The notes beneath the pieces were generated by a model. The model was not told where the DNA came from. It ran no database searches and saw nothing but the letters and a program-made list of their open reading frames with translations. Source: Chara braunii (Eukaryota; Streptophyta; Charophyceae; Charales; Characeae). From it: a stretch of 24,573 nucleotides of DNA. Of the stretch, positions 8,923 to 18,245 are shown in pieces. The translations under genes were made by a program, and so were the position numbers. The stretch is from the NCBI GenBank assembly GCA_003427395.1, contig BFEA01000764.1:205150-229722 (forward strand), read 5' to 3'. Each line of letters begins with the position of its first letter. The stretch's first letter is position 1.

Positions 8923-11774
8923 CTACAGACGGGACCATGGCAGGTGGTCCCATTCCCAGTCTATTGTCCCCTGGTTCAACCTAAGAAGTGCACACAAGCA
9001 TTTCTGGACATCCTGCTCGGTACAGCTAGCACTGTGGCCAACTCTTAGTGACTGCAGGTTTAATAATTGGGCATGCGTGAGCCATTTCAGGCCAGCCTCC
9101 TTTGTTGGGTCGAACCTGATATACGTGTCCCTTTGTGCAATCCTCTCGGTCCCGGACACGATCGGGGCAATAGCCTGCGCCCCAGGAGGCAAGTTTTCTG
9201 CGATGTGCGTTTCCAGCTGCATCTGCAGAATTTCGGCCGCTGCCTCAGTTTGACTGTTTTTTGGGTCCGCCCAAAACGAGGACCAGCCTTGCAACGTGAC
9301 GCCCCCCTGTCTGCCATCCTCCACCGGGGACAGTCCTACCTCCCACTTCTCCTTTCTCTTCCGGACTGGGATGAGCAAGGTAGCTGCTTGTGACAGGGGA
9401 CCAGAATCGCAGCCCTATTCCATAAAGTGTCTTAGCTTTCTCTTTCTGATGGAATCCAGCGGGGCATTTTCCTCCTGGTCTGGGGGGCCCGGATCCGGTG
9501 GCAAAGTCGGATGGTGCAGGGCCGGGGGGTTGTTCCACTCATCCACTGCCGTATCCTGCTTTCTCTCCTTTGCTGCCTTTGCTTGTGGCAGCTGGAATCG
9601 TGCAAACACCATTGTGGTCAATCGATGCCAAGCTTCCGACCACTTCACCCCTGGTTGCAGCCCGTTTTCCAGCACGTTCTTGAGCGAGGCGCTCATATCC
9701 AACATGGGGAACAGTTCCAGGTAGGTCCTGTCCCAAATGTCATCTGTGAGGGGGCCGTATTTGGCTTTCAAGTTCCCCATCAACCAATCAGCGATAGACA
9801 CTATTTTTTGTTCCATGGGCAGGTGCTGTGGTGGCAACCCCTCCTCTTCCTCCCTCAGAACGCATTCCGGGACCAGCCCCTCCGGTGTCGTACTGGCGTT
9901 GACCGGAAGGGGATCAATGTCCATTGGCTCTGAATTGAACGCCGCCTGGAAGGGGTCAGTTTCTGCTGTCTCCCGGAAGCACTCCATCTTCTCCCCTCCT
10001 AATCGCTCCACCTCCATTCCCCCGTCCTCCATTTGTTTCTCCCGCCCCTCCTCTAAAACCATCTGTCCCAATTGTGCAGGGGGGCTAGATGCTTCCTGTC
10101 CCAATACTCCCTCTTGTGTGCGTATTCTTGCTTCCAACTGTTCTTTTTGTTCCGCTGGACTGTCTTCGAGAAGGACCCGAATGCCCCTTGACTCCACTTC
10201 CACCTCTCCTTCTTTGTGGATATATTTCTCTGCCGCCGCGCCTGGGGCGGAGCAGCTCCCCTCATTTTCTCTTTGCCTCTGGTCAGGCAGCTCCTGCTGT
10301 TTCTGAACCCAAACCTCTTTCCCTCCTTTTCCTCACTTCCTGCCCACTATCTTCCAGCCCGAGTTTTCCTGGCTGTCATGCGGGAGGGTTGTCCGTGTCT
10401 GTTGCACCTTCTCCTCCACCGGAGCCGGGGGGGTCCATGTGTCTTGGGGCCGCCTTGCCCAATCTGGCTTCCCGTTTCTTTTCCATTTCCACCCAGTTGG
10501 GGAGCCGTCCATCGTCCAGTCCTCGATGTAAACCCATCCTTCATGTCCCGGATCCACTGTCCTCCAATGGGTTACTTTGACCGGGTCTCTCAGCAGTCTC
10601 CCCGTTGTCCGAGACTTCTTCTGCGGGTGAAGTGGGCAGACGTAGTCCGTACACAGGTGTCCGTAAGCCCTACACTTGTGGCACCATGGTCGCGGTTTGT
10701 GCGCTTTGTGAATCATGTATTCTTTTCCCCCAACCTGGTACGAAATCATGTCGTCGAGGGAGAACGGTTGGCCGTGGGGGAAGTCCAGTGCCAACATCAG
10801 GTAATCGTCCCTCTTGGCCACAAAGGAGGGGAGGGGGTCAATGAACGCGACAATGTCGTACAACAATCCGAAATCATATACGAATGCGGCCAGGATTTCG
10901 ACCGGGATATGTCGAAACTCCACCCAAAAGAACCCTTGCATTAATTGCACTCTCCTCTCCTCCGGCCCCAATTTTCGCTGCGACGTCCAAGGGTGAATCC
11001 GGACCTCCGACCGTTCGCAGCGAAGCCGTTTCCACCCGTCAATCACACATTTGTCTAATTCGTGTAGGCACAGGACTGTGAACAGAGTGTTGGACACTAG
11101 TTGGATCAGAAATTGGTCACGTGCCAGTTCCGCACTGTTCTTCAATGTCTCCAGACATTGACAGATCCATTTCACTTTCTCATTAATCGATTTATACGCA
11201 GCGTCATCATGAAACACCCAATTGTTTGTGTGTTTCATGTAGACTTCATCCCGACAAGCTAACCCACTTTTGGGGTATGCCTTCACCATGACCTGTTTAC
11301 CCCCGTGCGTCACCACCCTTGTTTCAGACGGGAGTAAGAATTTTGACATGAAAAAAGCTTGTGCGGTCGGTACCCCGTCCACCGAGATCTCGAGGTTCCT
11401 TTCCGCGGGCTGCCTTGTCCCCAGGGGATGGTCAAGGCCAGCCCCCGGCGTGGATCTCTCAATTTGTCTGCCCAGGAGGACTGCGGCTGGTCACCGCTCG
11501 ACCCCAGGGTGGGAGTGGGGATTCCTTCCTTATTCTGCGTCTTCCCACATAACTCCAACTCTCTCTCTTCTTCCGTAAGGATCCCTGTGTCGTCTGTCTG
11601 TTGTACTTCCTTACTCAGATCAAGCCCTTTCAGAAGTGGTTTTGTGTGATTATTTTGGTGATGCCAACGTTTTTGTCGAAGATGTTCGTCTGCCAGTTGT
11701 CTCATGGCCCCGCTATAGAACAACATGGAATCTAATCGCTTGTGTGCCCGCTGCATTCTGTTTGGGGTCTTCAT
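8923..11774 (-). pseudogene. LINE-A ORF1: gag-like RNA-binding protein with zinc knuckle
   Basis: From 11382 down to the TAG at 8925-8923 one frame runs about 820 codons, broken only by TGA 10335-10333 and TAG 9417-9415. Upstream, a different frame (11774 to about 11420) encodes SSWADKLRDP, a motif typical just before the DUF4283-like domain of plant LINE ORF1, so a frameshift lies near 11400-11440. Residues 1-230 after 11382 resemble that domain. A knuckle follows at residues 234-249, C-x2-C-x4-H, with candidate last cysteines at 244 and 249 (10683-10636). After it come a charged Glu-rich stretch and a second helical-looking block (ADWLMGNLKAKYG to FARFQLPQ). The product would coat LINE RNA. 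This length is large for a LINE ORF1. Confidence 0.82.
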
Positions 11775-11811
11775 GATCCCACTGCATTCTGTTCGGGGTC
11801 TTCATGATGCT
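11751..11811. repeat. 31-bp tandem repeat at the start of ORF1
   Basis: A CTGCATTCTGTTYGGGGTCT block with its continuation occurs at 11751 and again at 11782, with few differences. On the minus strand each copy contains an ATG followed by codons for KTPNRMQ. The duplication therefore supplies two possible ORF1 starts in different registers. Confidence 0.8.
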
Positions 11812-11839
11812 GCACTTGTTTTTATTATTCTTTTTCTTT

Positions 11840-12930
11840 CGTTGTTTTTTTCTTTTTTCTTTTTTGGAAATTATTAATTCGTCGGGGGCTGTTTGTTCCC
11901 AGTGCCGACCCTGTTCTCCCCCTGCCCTGCCGCTCCCCCTGACTCTCCCGCTGATGTGTGCCTGTGGTCCTCCCACAGTCCCTTTCTCTTATCTGATCAG
12001 ATGATCTTGCCTCACCCTGGTTTGTTCCAGATCGTGTCTTTCGCCGTTCTTTGCCAACCCCCCACGTGTGATCTTCCGTTGCCAGGTCCTCCCGTCACAC
12101 TCCCGGGCCCCCCGCAACGTGGTGTAGAATTCTTCCGTGATCCTGTCCAAAAAACGTCTCCCTCCCCCTCGTGCCCACCCCCTCTTTCCCCGTGTTTTTG
12201 CTCTGCCCTTCCCTCGTTCCGACTCTCCTTCACCCCCTTTCCTCAAATCCCTTTGCCTGTCTTTCTAATCCGTTCTTTTCCCGCCGGATGTCATATACAA
12301 CCGTCCTTGCCTCACTCTCAACCCTCTCGCCCACCCTCCCCTGCTCTTCCTTGTACGCCACCGGTCTCTTCTCGATCCCGACCCGTCGTTGTTTTTTTTT
12401 AGTTTCTTTTTTTCTTTTTTGGAAATGATTAATTCTCCGGGAACTGTATGTTCCCAGTGCCAACCCTGTTCTCTCCCTGCCCTACCGCTCCCCGTGACTC
12501 TCCCGTTGACGCGTGGCCGTGATCCTCCCACAGTCCCTGCCTCTTACCTGATCAAACGATCTTGCCTCCACACGTCACCCTGGTTTGTTCCATATCGTGT
12601 CTTTCGCCGTTCGTTGCCAATCCCCCCACGTGTGGTCTACCGTTGCCGCCCCCCCCCCAACGTGGTGAAAAATTCTTCCGTGATCCTGTCCAAAAAGCGT
12701 CTCCCTCCCCTTCGTGGCCCCCCCTCTTTCCCCATGTTTTTGCTCCGCCCTTCCCTCGTTCCGACTCTCCTTCTCCCCCTTTCCTCAAATCCCTTTGCCT
12801 ATCTTTCTAATCCATCCTTTTCCCGCCGGATGTCGTATACAGCCGTCCTTGCCTCGCTCTCAACCCTCTCGTCCACCCTCCCCTTCTCTTCCTTGTCAGC
12901 CACTGGTCTCTTCTCAATCCCGGCCCGTCC
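11840..12930 (-). repeat. Two tandem ~550-bp units in the LINE-A 5' region
   Basis: Bases 11840-12386 and 12387-12930 are diverged copies of one unit. The offset is 555 bp at GGAAAT (11866 and 12421) and 543 bp at CCGTGATCCTGTCC (12135 and 12678). On the LINE sense (minus) strand each unit is purine-rich and ends in an A-rich tail reading AATTTCCAAAAAAG or AATCATTTCCAAAAAAG and onward. Tandem monomers upstream of ORF1 act as promoters in mouse L1. Here that role is inference. Alternatively they are two tandem insertions of a short A-tailed element. Confidence 0.85.
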
Positions 12931-13340
12931 CTCGTCCCTTCTGCACGCGTGCACATGTTATCTCCCCTACCTTTTCCTCTCCGTTTTGGTTACCGATTTC
13001 TTCTTCCCTCCTTCCTCTTTTTTTAACTTTTCATCCCCATCCTCGCCCCCTGTTCGTTCTTTCTTTCTGTTGCCTTTACTCGCTTCTCACCCAGTTACTT
13101 CTTCTCGTTCCCACTTTTTTCTTTCTTCGTCTCCCTGCCTTCTTCCCCTACTTCCGACGATTCTTCAACGCCCCTCCCGATGTCGCAATCCCGCCGGGGA
13201 TGACAAGCTTCCAATATGCTGCCTGTTCCCGATGTGGCAATCCCGTCGGGGCCAAGAAAAGAAGAACTAACGTGGCGCTGTCTAGTAAAACCAGCGCGCC
13301 CCCCTCTCTGTCCTTCCCTTCTTTTATCCTAACCCCGCCT
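12931..13340. other. Remaining LINE-A 5' region / junction to LINE-B
   Basis: Strongly pyrimidine-rich on the plus strand up to about 13160. Then a 24-bp block (CCCGATGTCGCAATCCCGCC and four G) occurs at 13176-13199 and again with two mismatches at 13228-13251. I see no supported gene. The exact boundary between the LINE-A 5' end and the truncated LINE-B start is not visible. Confidence 0.5.
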
Positions 13341-13359
13341 ATTGAATAGAGCAAACTTA

Positions 13360-14426
13360 CCTTCACCCAGTTGGTGATGCTGTCCACTGTCGTCGACGAA
13401 GCTCTTTGTCCATATCCGCGCCTCATTCGCCAAATTCGCCCGTCGATGTGTTCTTCCGTTGGTTCGCGTCCAAGTCCCCACGCTGGTTTTCCGTGCGTAG
13501 CAGGAGACTGGAACACAGCTCTGGACCCGACTTACGACAGAATCTCTCGAGCAACCATGGCTCAAGCTTCACAAGAAGAGGTTCCAATCCTTAAGCTGAT
13601 GATGGGTCACAACCTGGTGGACCCTTTCCCTACGCTACACCCGAAAAGAAAAGCATTCTCGCTGGTAAAGAAAAACCACGCTCATCACACGACTTTCTCC
13701 CACATTGACTACTTCCTTGTCTCAGAATCTCTAATGGGAACCATCAAGGAGGATGACATTCTGGCCCTGTCCGCATATTCTGGATTAGATCACAAACCGG
13801 TAGAGATAATTCTCAGCTATAAGCAATACATTACGAGAGGAGCCAGCTTCCACAAGTTGAACAACTCCCTCTTCAGTCAGGTCTTCAAGGAGAGTATACA
13901 CGAATGTTGGCAAAACTCGAGGAGCACATTCTTAGAAGGACAGGATAAATGGGAATGGTTCCGAAAGAGTTACCTCTCACTGTCTCAAACAGTGGCTCGA
14001 CTATCCCGAAAACTGGTCAATGGTCGAAGACTGAGAAAACAGGCTCTGGAGATAGCACTAAAGATTGTAGAGAACAATTTGATAATCGACCCTTCCTCAA
14101 TCCTATATTCAACAACCTTCGAACGGGCAAGGGATGAACTGGCGGTATGGAGACAATGGGAATTGAAAGGCCTACAACTCAGAGCAAGAATGACGGAATA
14201 CGAGTTAAACGAATCAATGACTAAACATTTTTTCTCGAGAATAAAAGCCAACAACAGAGCGAGCTCGATTGAAGGGGTAAAGGAATTGTCAAGCGAACAA
14301 GCCATAAGGACAGACAGTGAAAGGATGCTGGAAATAGTTAGAGGTTTCTATCAAGAACTGTATCAGACGAGAACTGCCTCACGCGTCTCTATAGCCACGA
14401 CAAAAGCGAGAACCAAAATGCTATAG
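13360..14426 (+). pseudogene. LINE-B ORF2: truncated AP endonuclease and linker
   Basis: In a disturbed reading, SPNSPVDVFFRWFASKSP (about 13425-13480) corresponds to the YAPNS...FF segment of LINE endonucleases. A frameshift near 13490 leads to CVAGDWNTALDPTYDR. From there one frame is clean to 14423, with HIDYFLVSESL and SGLDHKPVEIILSY containing the C-terminal Asp and Asp-His catalytic residues. The first catalytic residues (Asn and Glu motifs) are missing through truncation. The linker follows with WRQWELKGLQLRARMTEYE and MLEIVRGFYQELYQTR. The frame stops at TAG 14424-14426, after which YVDKTISIEHSAALDKPITL continues in phase, so this is a nonsense mutation. Confidence 0.87.
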
Positions 14427-15635
14427 TACGTAGACAAGACAATCTCAATAGAACATTCGGCAGCGCTAGACAAACCTATTACACTAGAGGAATTGAAATT
14501 CGTTGTCCACAGCATGAAAACAACGAATCCCCAGGGATCGATGGTCTTACTAAGGAATTTAGGGAAACGTTCTGGCCCATAATGGGCAATGAACTTCTTC
14601 ATTTCTATAAGGACAACTCGGAAAAAGGGGGGAGGGGGAGAATTTTTTAGTAGCAGCGTGGTGACCCTATTGTATAAGAAGGGGGACAGGGAGGACATTC
14701 GTAACTATAGACCACTCTCCCTCCTTACCCTACCCTACAAAATTATGGTGAAAGCATTAGCGTTGAGAATATTGGACCTCACAGATAAATGGTTTCACAT
14801 AGATCAAGCTGGTTTCATCCCAGGCAGATATATACTAGACAATGTCTTAACTCTTAATGAGGCGGCAAGAAAAGTAAAAAAGAAGAGGAGGAATACAGCT
14901 ATCCTGTTCTTTGATTTTGAAAAAGCTTATGACCAAGTCAATTGGACCTTTCTCAATGCGAGCATGAAAAAAATGGGGGTGGGACCTGTATTCAGGAAAT
15001 GGATCAGGATCTTGTACAATGATGCTTCAGGATGTGTACATGTGAATGGACTAGGAGACCCTTTAGCCCCACCGATCTTCCTTTTTGTCATGGAAGTGAT
15101 TGCCTCCTTCCTACGTAAAGGGGCATCTGACTCCTCCATAAAAGCACTAGTCAGGGCAACAGAAGCTTTCGGGTTGGCCTCAGAAATGAAGATCAATTGG
15201 AAAAAGACGATAGGACGGTGGTTATCAGAGGAGGAGATACCAGGAATGGAGGGACCTGAGGCAGAAATGACATGGGAAAGACTTGAGGAGCCAATGAGAT
15301 ACTTGGGAATTATGGTAAACAAGGATGGCCCCGCCCCACAAATGACACAAAACCTGCTAACCAATCAAATCAACAGAATGAGGAGATGGGGCACCACATT
15401 CACCTCATTACTGGGAAAAGCACTGGCCATCAATACATCCATCTTTTCAATGATGTGGTACATTGCCTCTATCTGGACTATACCAGTCCAAACTACCAAA
15501 GAGTTGAACAGTACAGCCAGAGTATACCTATGGTCAGGCGACCCGAACAAAACGAACTACATCCCTAAGATAGCCCGGCACTACATAACGAGAAGGCCAT
15601 CGAAGGGGGGACTAGGAATAATCGACCCCAAATAG
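14427..15635 (+). pseudogene. LINE-B ORF2: reverse transcriptase lacking the FADD catalytic box
   Basis: The frame continues from the stop at 14424. It shifts near 14520 so that SPGIDGLTKEF is read in another frame, and returns in the A/G-rich run near 14630. From 14589 one frame carries VVTLLYKKGD, IRNYRPLSLLTLPYKIMVKA, QAGFIPGRYILDNVLTLNEA, ILFFDFEKAYDQVNW and GPVFRKWIRIL. Two in-frame deletions then stand out: HVNGL joins directly to GDPLAPP, losing VRQ and its surroundings, and SSIKALVRATEAFGLASEMK joins regions that should flank the FADD box (about 15130-15180). The RT is therefore catalytically dead. The frame ends at TAG 15633-15635 but continues in phase. Confidence 0.92.
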
Positions 15636-16020
15636 GAAACTAAAGCCCTCCAGATGAAGTGGATAGTCAAGTTACTAACCCAGCCTAGACTGGCTTGGCA
15701 CAAACTGGCCCTCGATAGCATCAGAGATATAGGCCCTGTCCAAAGCCCACTCAATATGGCTGGCCTATTCTGGGTAATGAACAAAGAATGGACACCCAAG
15801 ACGAGCAGAAGGAGACGACCCGCATACTCGTCACTTAACGAGGTGCAACCAGCCCACTATTGGACAGCTCTCATCCTCATTTGGAGAGAAATTACGTCAG
15901 AAAAAGTCAAGAAACCTAAGTCCAAAGAGGAAGTCCTACGTCAACCCCTGTTCGGGAACCCATGTGTAAGGGACGCAGGGGGGCACCCACTGTCACTTAC
16001 AAACGGGCATCGATGGCTCT
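15636..16020 (+). pseudogene. LINE-B ORF2: post-RT region
   Basis: This is in phase with the RT frame beyond TAG 15633-15635. It reads ETKALQMKWIVKLL, RLAWHKLALDSIRDIG, NMAGLFWVMNKEW, HYWTALILIWREI and EEVLRQPLFGNP, parallel in order to KALALQWLMRLL ... WEEVLRQPLFDNR of LINE-C. The reading is thrown out of frame by the perfect 31-bp tandem duplication that begins at 15990. Confidence 0.85.
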
Positions 16021-16051
16021 CTGTCACTTACAAACGGGCATCGATGGCTCT
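15990..16051. repeat. Perfect 31-bp tandem duplication inside LINE-B ORF2
   Basis: Bases 15990-16020 are repeated exactly at 16021-16051. The extra 31 bp shifts the frame. Downstream coding sequence (INHIWDEEGKDWIGEEQLR, from about 16080) is found in a different frame from the upstream part. Confidence 0.95.
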
Positions 16052-16499
16052 CTTGGATCAGACATGGGGTCTGGTGTATCAACCACATTTGGGATGAAGA
16101 GGGGAAAGATTGGATTGGTGAGGAACAGCTGAGAACACGCCTAAAAGGCTGTCACCACCGAGATGAGAATCTGGCATCAATAATCAACAGCATTCCGGCC
16201 AGCTGGAAGGACCTGTTAAAAGAGGACTTCTCTTGGAAATCAGGGGAGTGGGGAGTTCTGATCCAAGAAACGGTACCACAGAGAGCCTATCAATTTTATC
16301 GCAGATCTCCTGGATCAGAATTTGCAGGAGTCTTCACCTCCTTCCCAATAGATCGGACCAACCCCAAAACCTTAACCATCCACAACATTGATCCTCAACA
16401 AGAGACCCTACCTAAACTCATATACTCTTCGAAAAGTAAGGACACTGGGAATCTGGCCGAAGACTATACTCCAAGTAGATACAGCAATTCAAGATTTAG
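16052..16499 (+). pseudogene. LINE-B ORF2: C-terminal region before the zinc finger
   Basis: After the duplication an open frame without ATG reads INHIWDEEGKDWIGEEQLR, then IINSIPASWKDLLKEDFSW and ETVPQRAYQFYRRSPG. It aligns with KIWDIWDTNARDWIDRDLLR and IERIPLDWWKILRKGP of LINE-C, showing that this conserved ORF2 block is shared between families. A frameshift near 16490 moves the reading to DLEFDPDEWAWTSGSN, the counterpart of LPLDPIEWTWTSSAG in LINE-C. An automatic caller would miss this segment because it lacks a usual start codon. Confidence 0.8.
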
Positions 16500-17316
16500 A
16501 ATTCGACCCAGACGAATGGGCCTGGACCTCGGGCAGCAACATGTAAGACCCCCAGGCACATAACCCAGTGCACAGTCAGAATGGGATACAAACTGCTACT
16601 GAAAACAAAGGACCCAGAGCCTACAGCAAAAGAAAGATGGACTAAATTGCTAGGACAGAGAATGGAACCAATCTCCGAGTTGCCCTGGACGAAATACAAA
16701 TCAATACGCCCAGTCAAGATCAGAAGTCTTCAATGGTTGATCACATATAATGCCCTCCCAGTAAACTCTTGGCTACACGTGCGTAGAAAGAATAGCGACC
16801 CAAATACTTTCAGAACATTGTGTGGTCTGTTCAGACAACGAACAAGAAGATTTAATTCACTGTCTCATAACCTGCAAATTCGCTACTGACTTATGGGCGA
16901 GAGCCTCAACACTCTGGGACTACCTCTTTCCCTCCCCCCTTCCTGAACACCCGATCCAATTACTTTTATGGACTAACATCCCAGCTCAATTTACTAAATC
17001 TGAACGCATTTGGTTCGGGATAATCAGGAAGGTAATACTTTGGGTCATTTGGAAGGAGAGGTGCTGCAGGACCATCGACAAGTCAAGCAACCCAAGTGAT
17101 CAGATATGGGCAACGGCGGAACCTCTAATGGAGACGGAGATCCGTTGCCAGTGGAGGAAAGTCACGGAAAGATCGAGGAGATTTTGGCTGGCCCACGGAA
17201 AGATCGCTGAGATTCACGGATCGCAAATCAGATGGCAAGACTGGCATAACTCAGTGGCTGCCCAGGGGACACGAAATTCACATTGTAACCAACAGCATGA
17301 CTTCAGAGCAACCTGA
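16500..17316 (+). pseudogene. LINE-B ORF2 C-terminus with zf-RVT-type zinc finger
   Basis: EFDPDEWAWTSGSNM is followed by a one-base shift near 16540. The next frame carries RMGYKLLLKTKDPEP, KERWTKLLGQRM and PVKIRSLQWLITYNALPVN, the post-RT zinc-finger region. Near 16815 another shift leads to HCVVCSDNEQEDLIHCLITC, with a C-x2-C pair and a following His/Cys pair as the likely zinc ligands. After that come IWFGIIRKVILWVIWKERC and a Trp/Arg-rich tail ending at TGA 17314-17316, the likely natural end of ORF2. The finger is thought to bind RNA or DNA during target-primed reverse transcription. Confidence 0.87.
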
Positions 17317-18027
17317 GATGATCCGTTGTTATGTCAGTTTTGATCTTTGTTTTCCTTGCTTTATCGTTGTACTAACAGATCCCCCACAAAGGGATCAGAC
17401 TCTGAGAAGGGATCTGAGAGGGGACTCATGGATAGGCAATCTGACAGTCAATCCTCCAATCTTCATTACCGTTCAGGAACCTTTCGAAATTCGGTCAATC
17501 CGGTATCCCAGCAGAAATACCCAGGTACTAGAGGAACCAGCTCCAATCTGTGCCTCAAAGAACATCCAAGAGACACGCGCGACAGGCGGCAGCCGGTGTG
17601 CCACATGGAACAAATGCAAAAGGATTAATCTTCTTTAGGGTTTAGGGTTTAGGGCTGAGGGTTGGGACAGAAACAAGACACGCAAGGGATAAAATACAAA
17701 AGAGTTATCAACGCTCAACTGCAGGGATTAGGGTTTTGACAGCAGTGGTAGCAGATGTTGCTTCTTAGACCTTTCTTGCTTTACACGTGTTATCTGACAG
17801 GTTCTTAGAGTAGTCCTGAGAGGAAAGGTGTAAACAGGGCAAGCTGACAGTCAATCCTCCTCGATGTTGGAGTAATCAATACTGATCAGGGTTCCTTCGG
17901 CCAGGCGGAAGGAAGCGCGGGTGAGTTTTATGATGTAATTTTCTCACGACTTGCCGGTGGAATAGGAACCGGACTGATGCTCCCCAGAATGGAAATGGAG
18001 CCAGGGCCATAAGGACCTGTTTACATT
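17317..18027 (+). other. LINE-B 3' UTR
   Basis: Non-coding sequence between the ORF2 stop and the poly(A). A block CTGACAGTCAATCCTCC occurs twice, near 17440 and near 17843, so the UTR has an internal direct repeat about 400 bp apart. Three tandem TTTAGGG units lie at 17634-17654 and a further GGATTAGGGTTTT near 17725. The ORF at 17297-17638 resembles nothing known and is probably chance. Confidence 0.75.
17634..17654 (+). repeat. Three tandem TTTAGGG (plant telomere-type) units
   Basis: Three exact TTTAGGG heptamers in a row, followed by degenerate GGGCTGAGGG. This is the Arabidopsis-type telomere motif, here internal and inside the LINE-B 3' UTR. Three units are too few to call a telomere remnant with confidence. 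Confidence 0.85.
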
Positions 18028-18052
18028 AAAAAAAAAAAAAAAAAAAAAAAAA
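18028..18052 (+). repeat. 25-nt poly(A), 3' end of LINE-B
   Basis: An uninterrupted run of 25 A directly after the LINE-B 3' UTR, fixing the 3' end of the element and its plus orientation. Read on the other strand it is a poly(T) that would also sit at the 3' end of the possible SINE, so the tract is shared or ambiguous. Confidence 0.85.
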
Positions 18053-18245
18053 CAAAGGTTCTCTTTTTTCTTTCCTCTTCTCTTAAAAGAGCGACGGCCT
18101 TGAGATATCATCATCGAACTTACCAGGCCTTAGTTATAATTCAGAAGTGTAGAATTTCACTCACCTGCTTCGAGTGGAGCTCGAGCACGGGTCTGTATTT
18201 CAACAGTTCGTTCAGGGGTGTGCCAACTGAGCTAGGCCAGTTGGT
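18053..18245 (-). mobile_element. Possible tRNA-derived SINE
   Basis: On the minus strand the sequence GGCCTAGCTCAGTTGGCACA contains TAGCTCAGTTGG (18234-18223), a textbook tRNA D-arm/RNA polymerase III A box. A weaker B-box-like GCTCGAGCTCC is at 18186-18176, 48 nt downstream, close to the spacing in tRNAs and tRNA-derived SINEs. No tRNA cloverleaf or anticodon stem is evident, so this is not an ordinary tRNA gene. The body would run about 190 bp to the A/T homopolymer at 18028-18052. The A box is convincing, while the B box and the ends are inferred. Confidence 0.4.

Larger units (their letters stand above)
4940..13340 (-). mobile_element. LINE-A: long, two-ORF L1-like retrotransposon, 3'-truncated
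   Basis: Read on the minus strand this element has, in order: a purine-rich 5' region with two tandem ~550-bp units, ORF1 with a zinc knuckle, a 13-nt spacer, and ORF2 with AP-type endonuclease, linker, reverse transcriptase and a C-terminal zinc-finger region. Homology to LINE-C (20081-23517) holds across ORF2 but stops at about 4940 inside the zinc-finger region, so the 3' end, 3' UTR and tail are missing. ORF1 and ORF2 carry several stops and frameshifts. Loss of the 3' end is not the usual LINE 5' truncation, so deletion or a later rearrangement removed it. The 5' boundary near 13340 is approximate. Confidence 0.85.
13360..18052 (+). mobile_element. LINE-B: 5'-truncated L1-like retrotransposon with poly(A) tail
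   Basis: In plus-strand order: the C-terminal part of an AP-type endonuclease, linker, RT (with its catalytic box deleted), post-RT region, a zinc-finger domain, a ~710-bp 3' UTR and a 25-nt poly(A). No ORF1 is present and homology starts inside the endonuclease, the ordinary 5' truncation of LINE insertions. RT and linker sequences differ clearly from LINE-A and LINE-C, so this is a separate family. It stands head-to-head with LINE-A. The 5' boundary is approximate. Confidence 0.88.

Noticed and set aside
13176-13251. 24-bp repeat and CxxC-containing plus-strand peptide as a gene
   Set aside because: Two imperfect copies only, and the frame is the antisense of LINE sequence.
11893-13349. 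Long plus-strand frames rich in Pro, Ser, Phe and Leu
   Set aside because: They are translations of the pyrimidine-rich antisense strand of the LINE-A 5' region, with no domains.
17634-17654. Chromosome end or telomere-fusion remnant
   Set aside because: Only three units, inside the 3' UTR of a LINE whose poly(A) lies further on.
18223-18241. Functional tRNA gene
   Set aside because: The A box is good but no acceptor or anticodon stems can be formed and the B box is weak.
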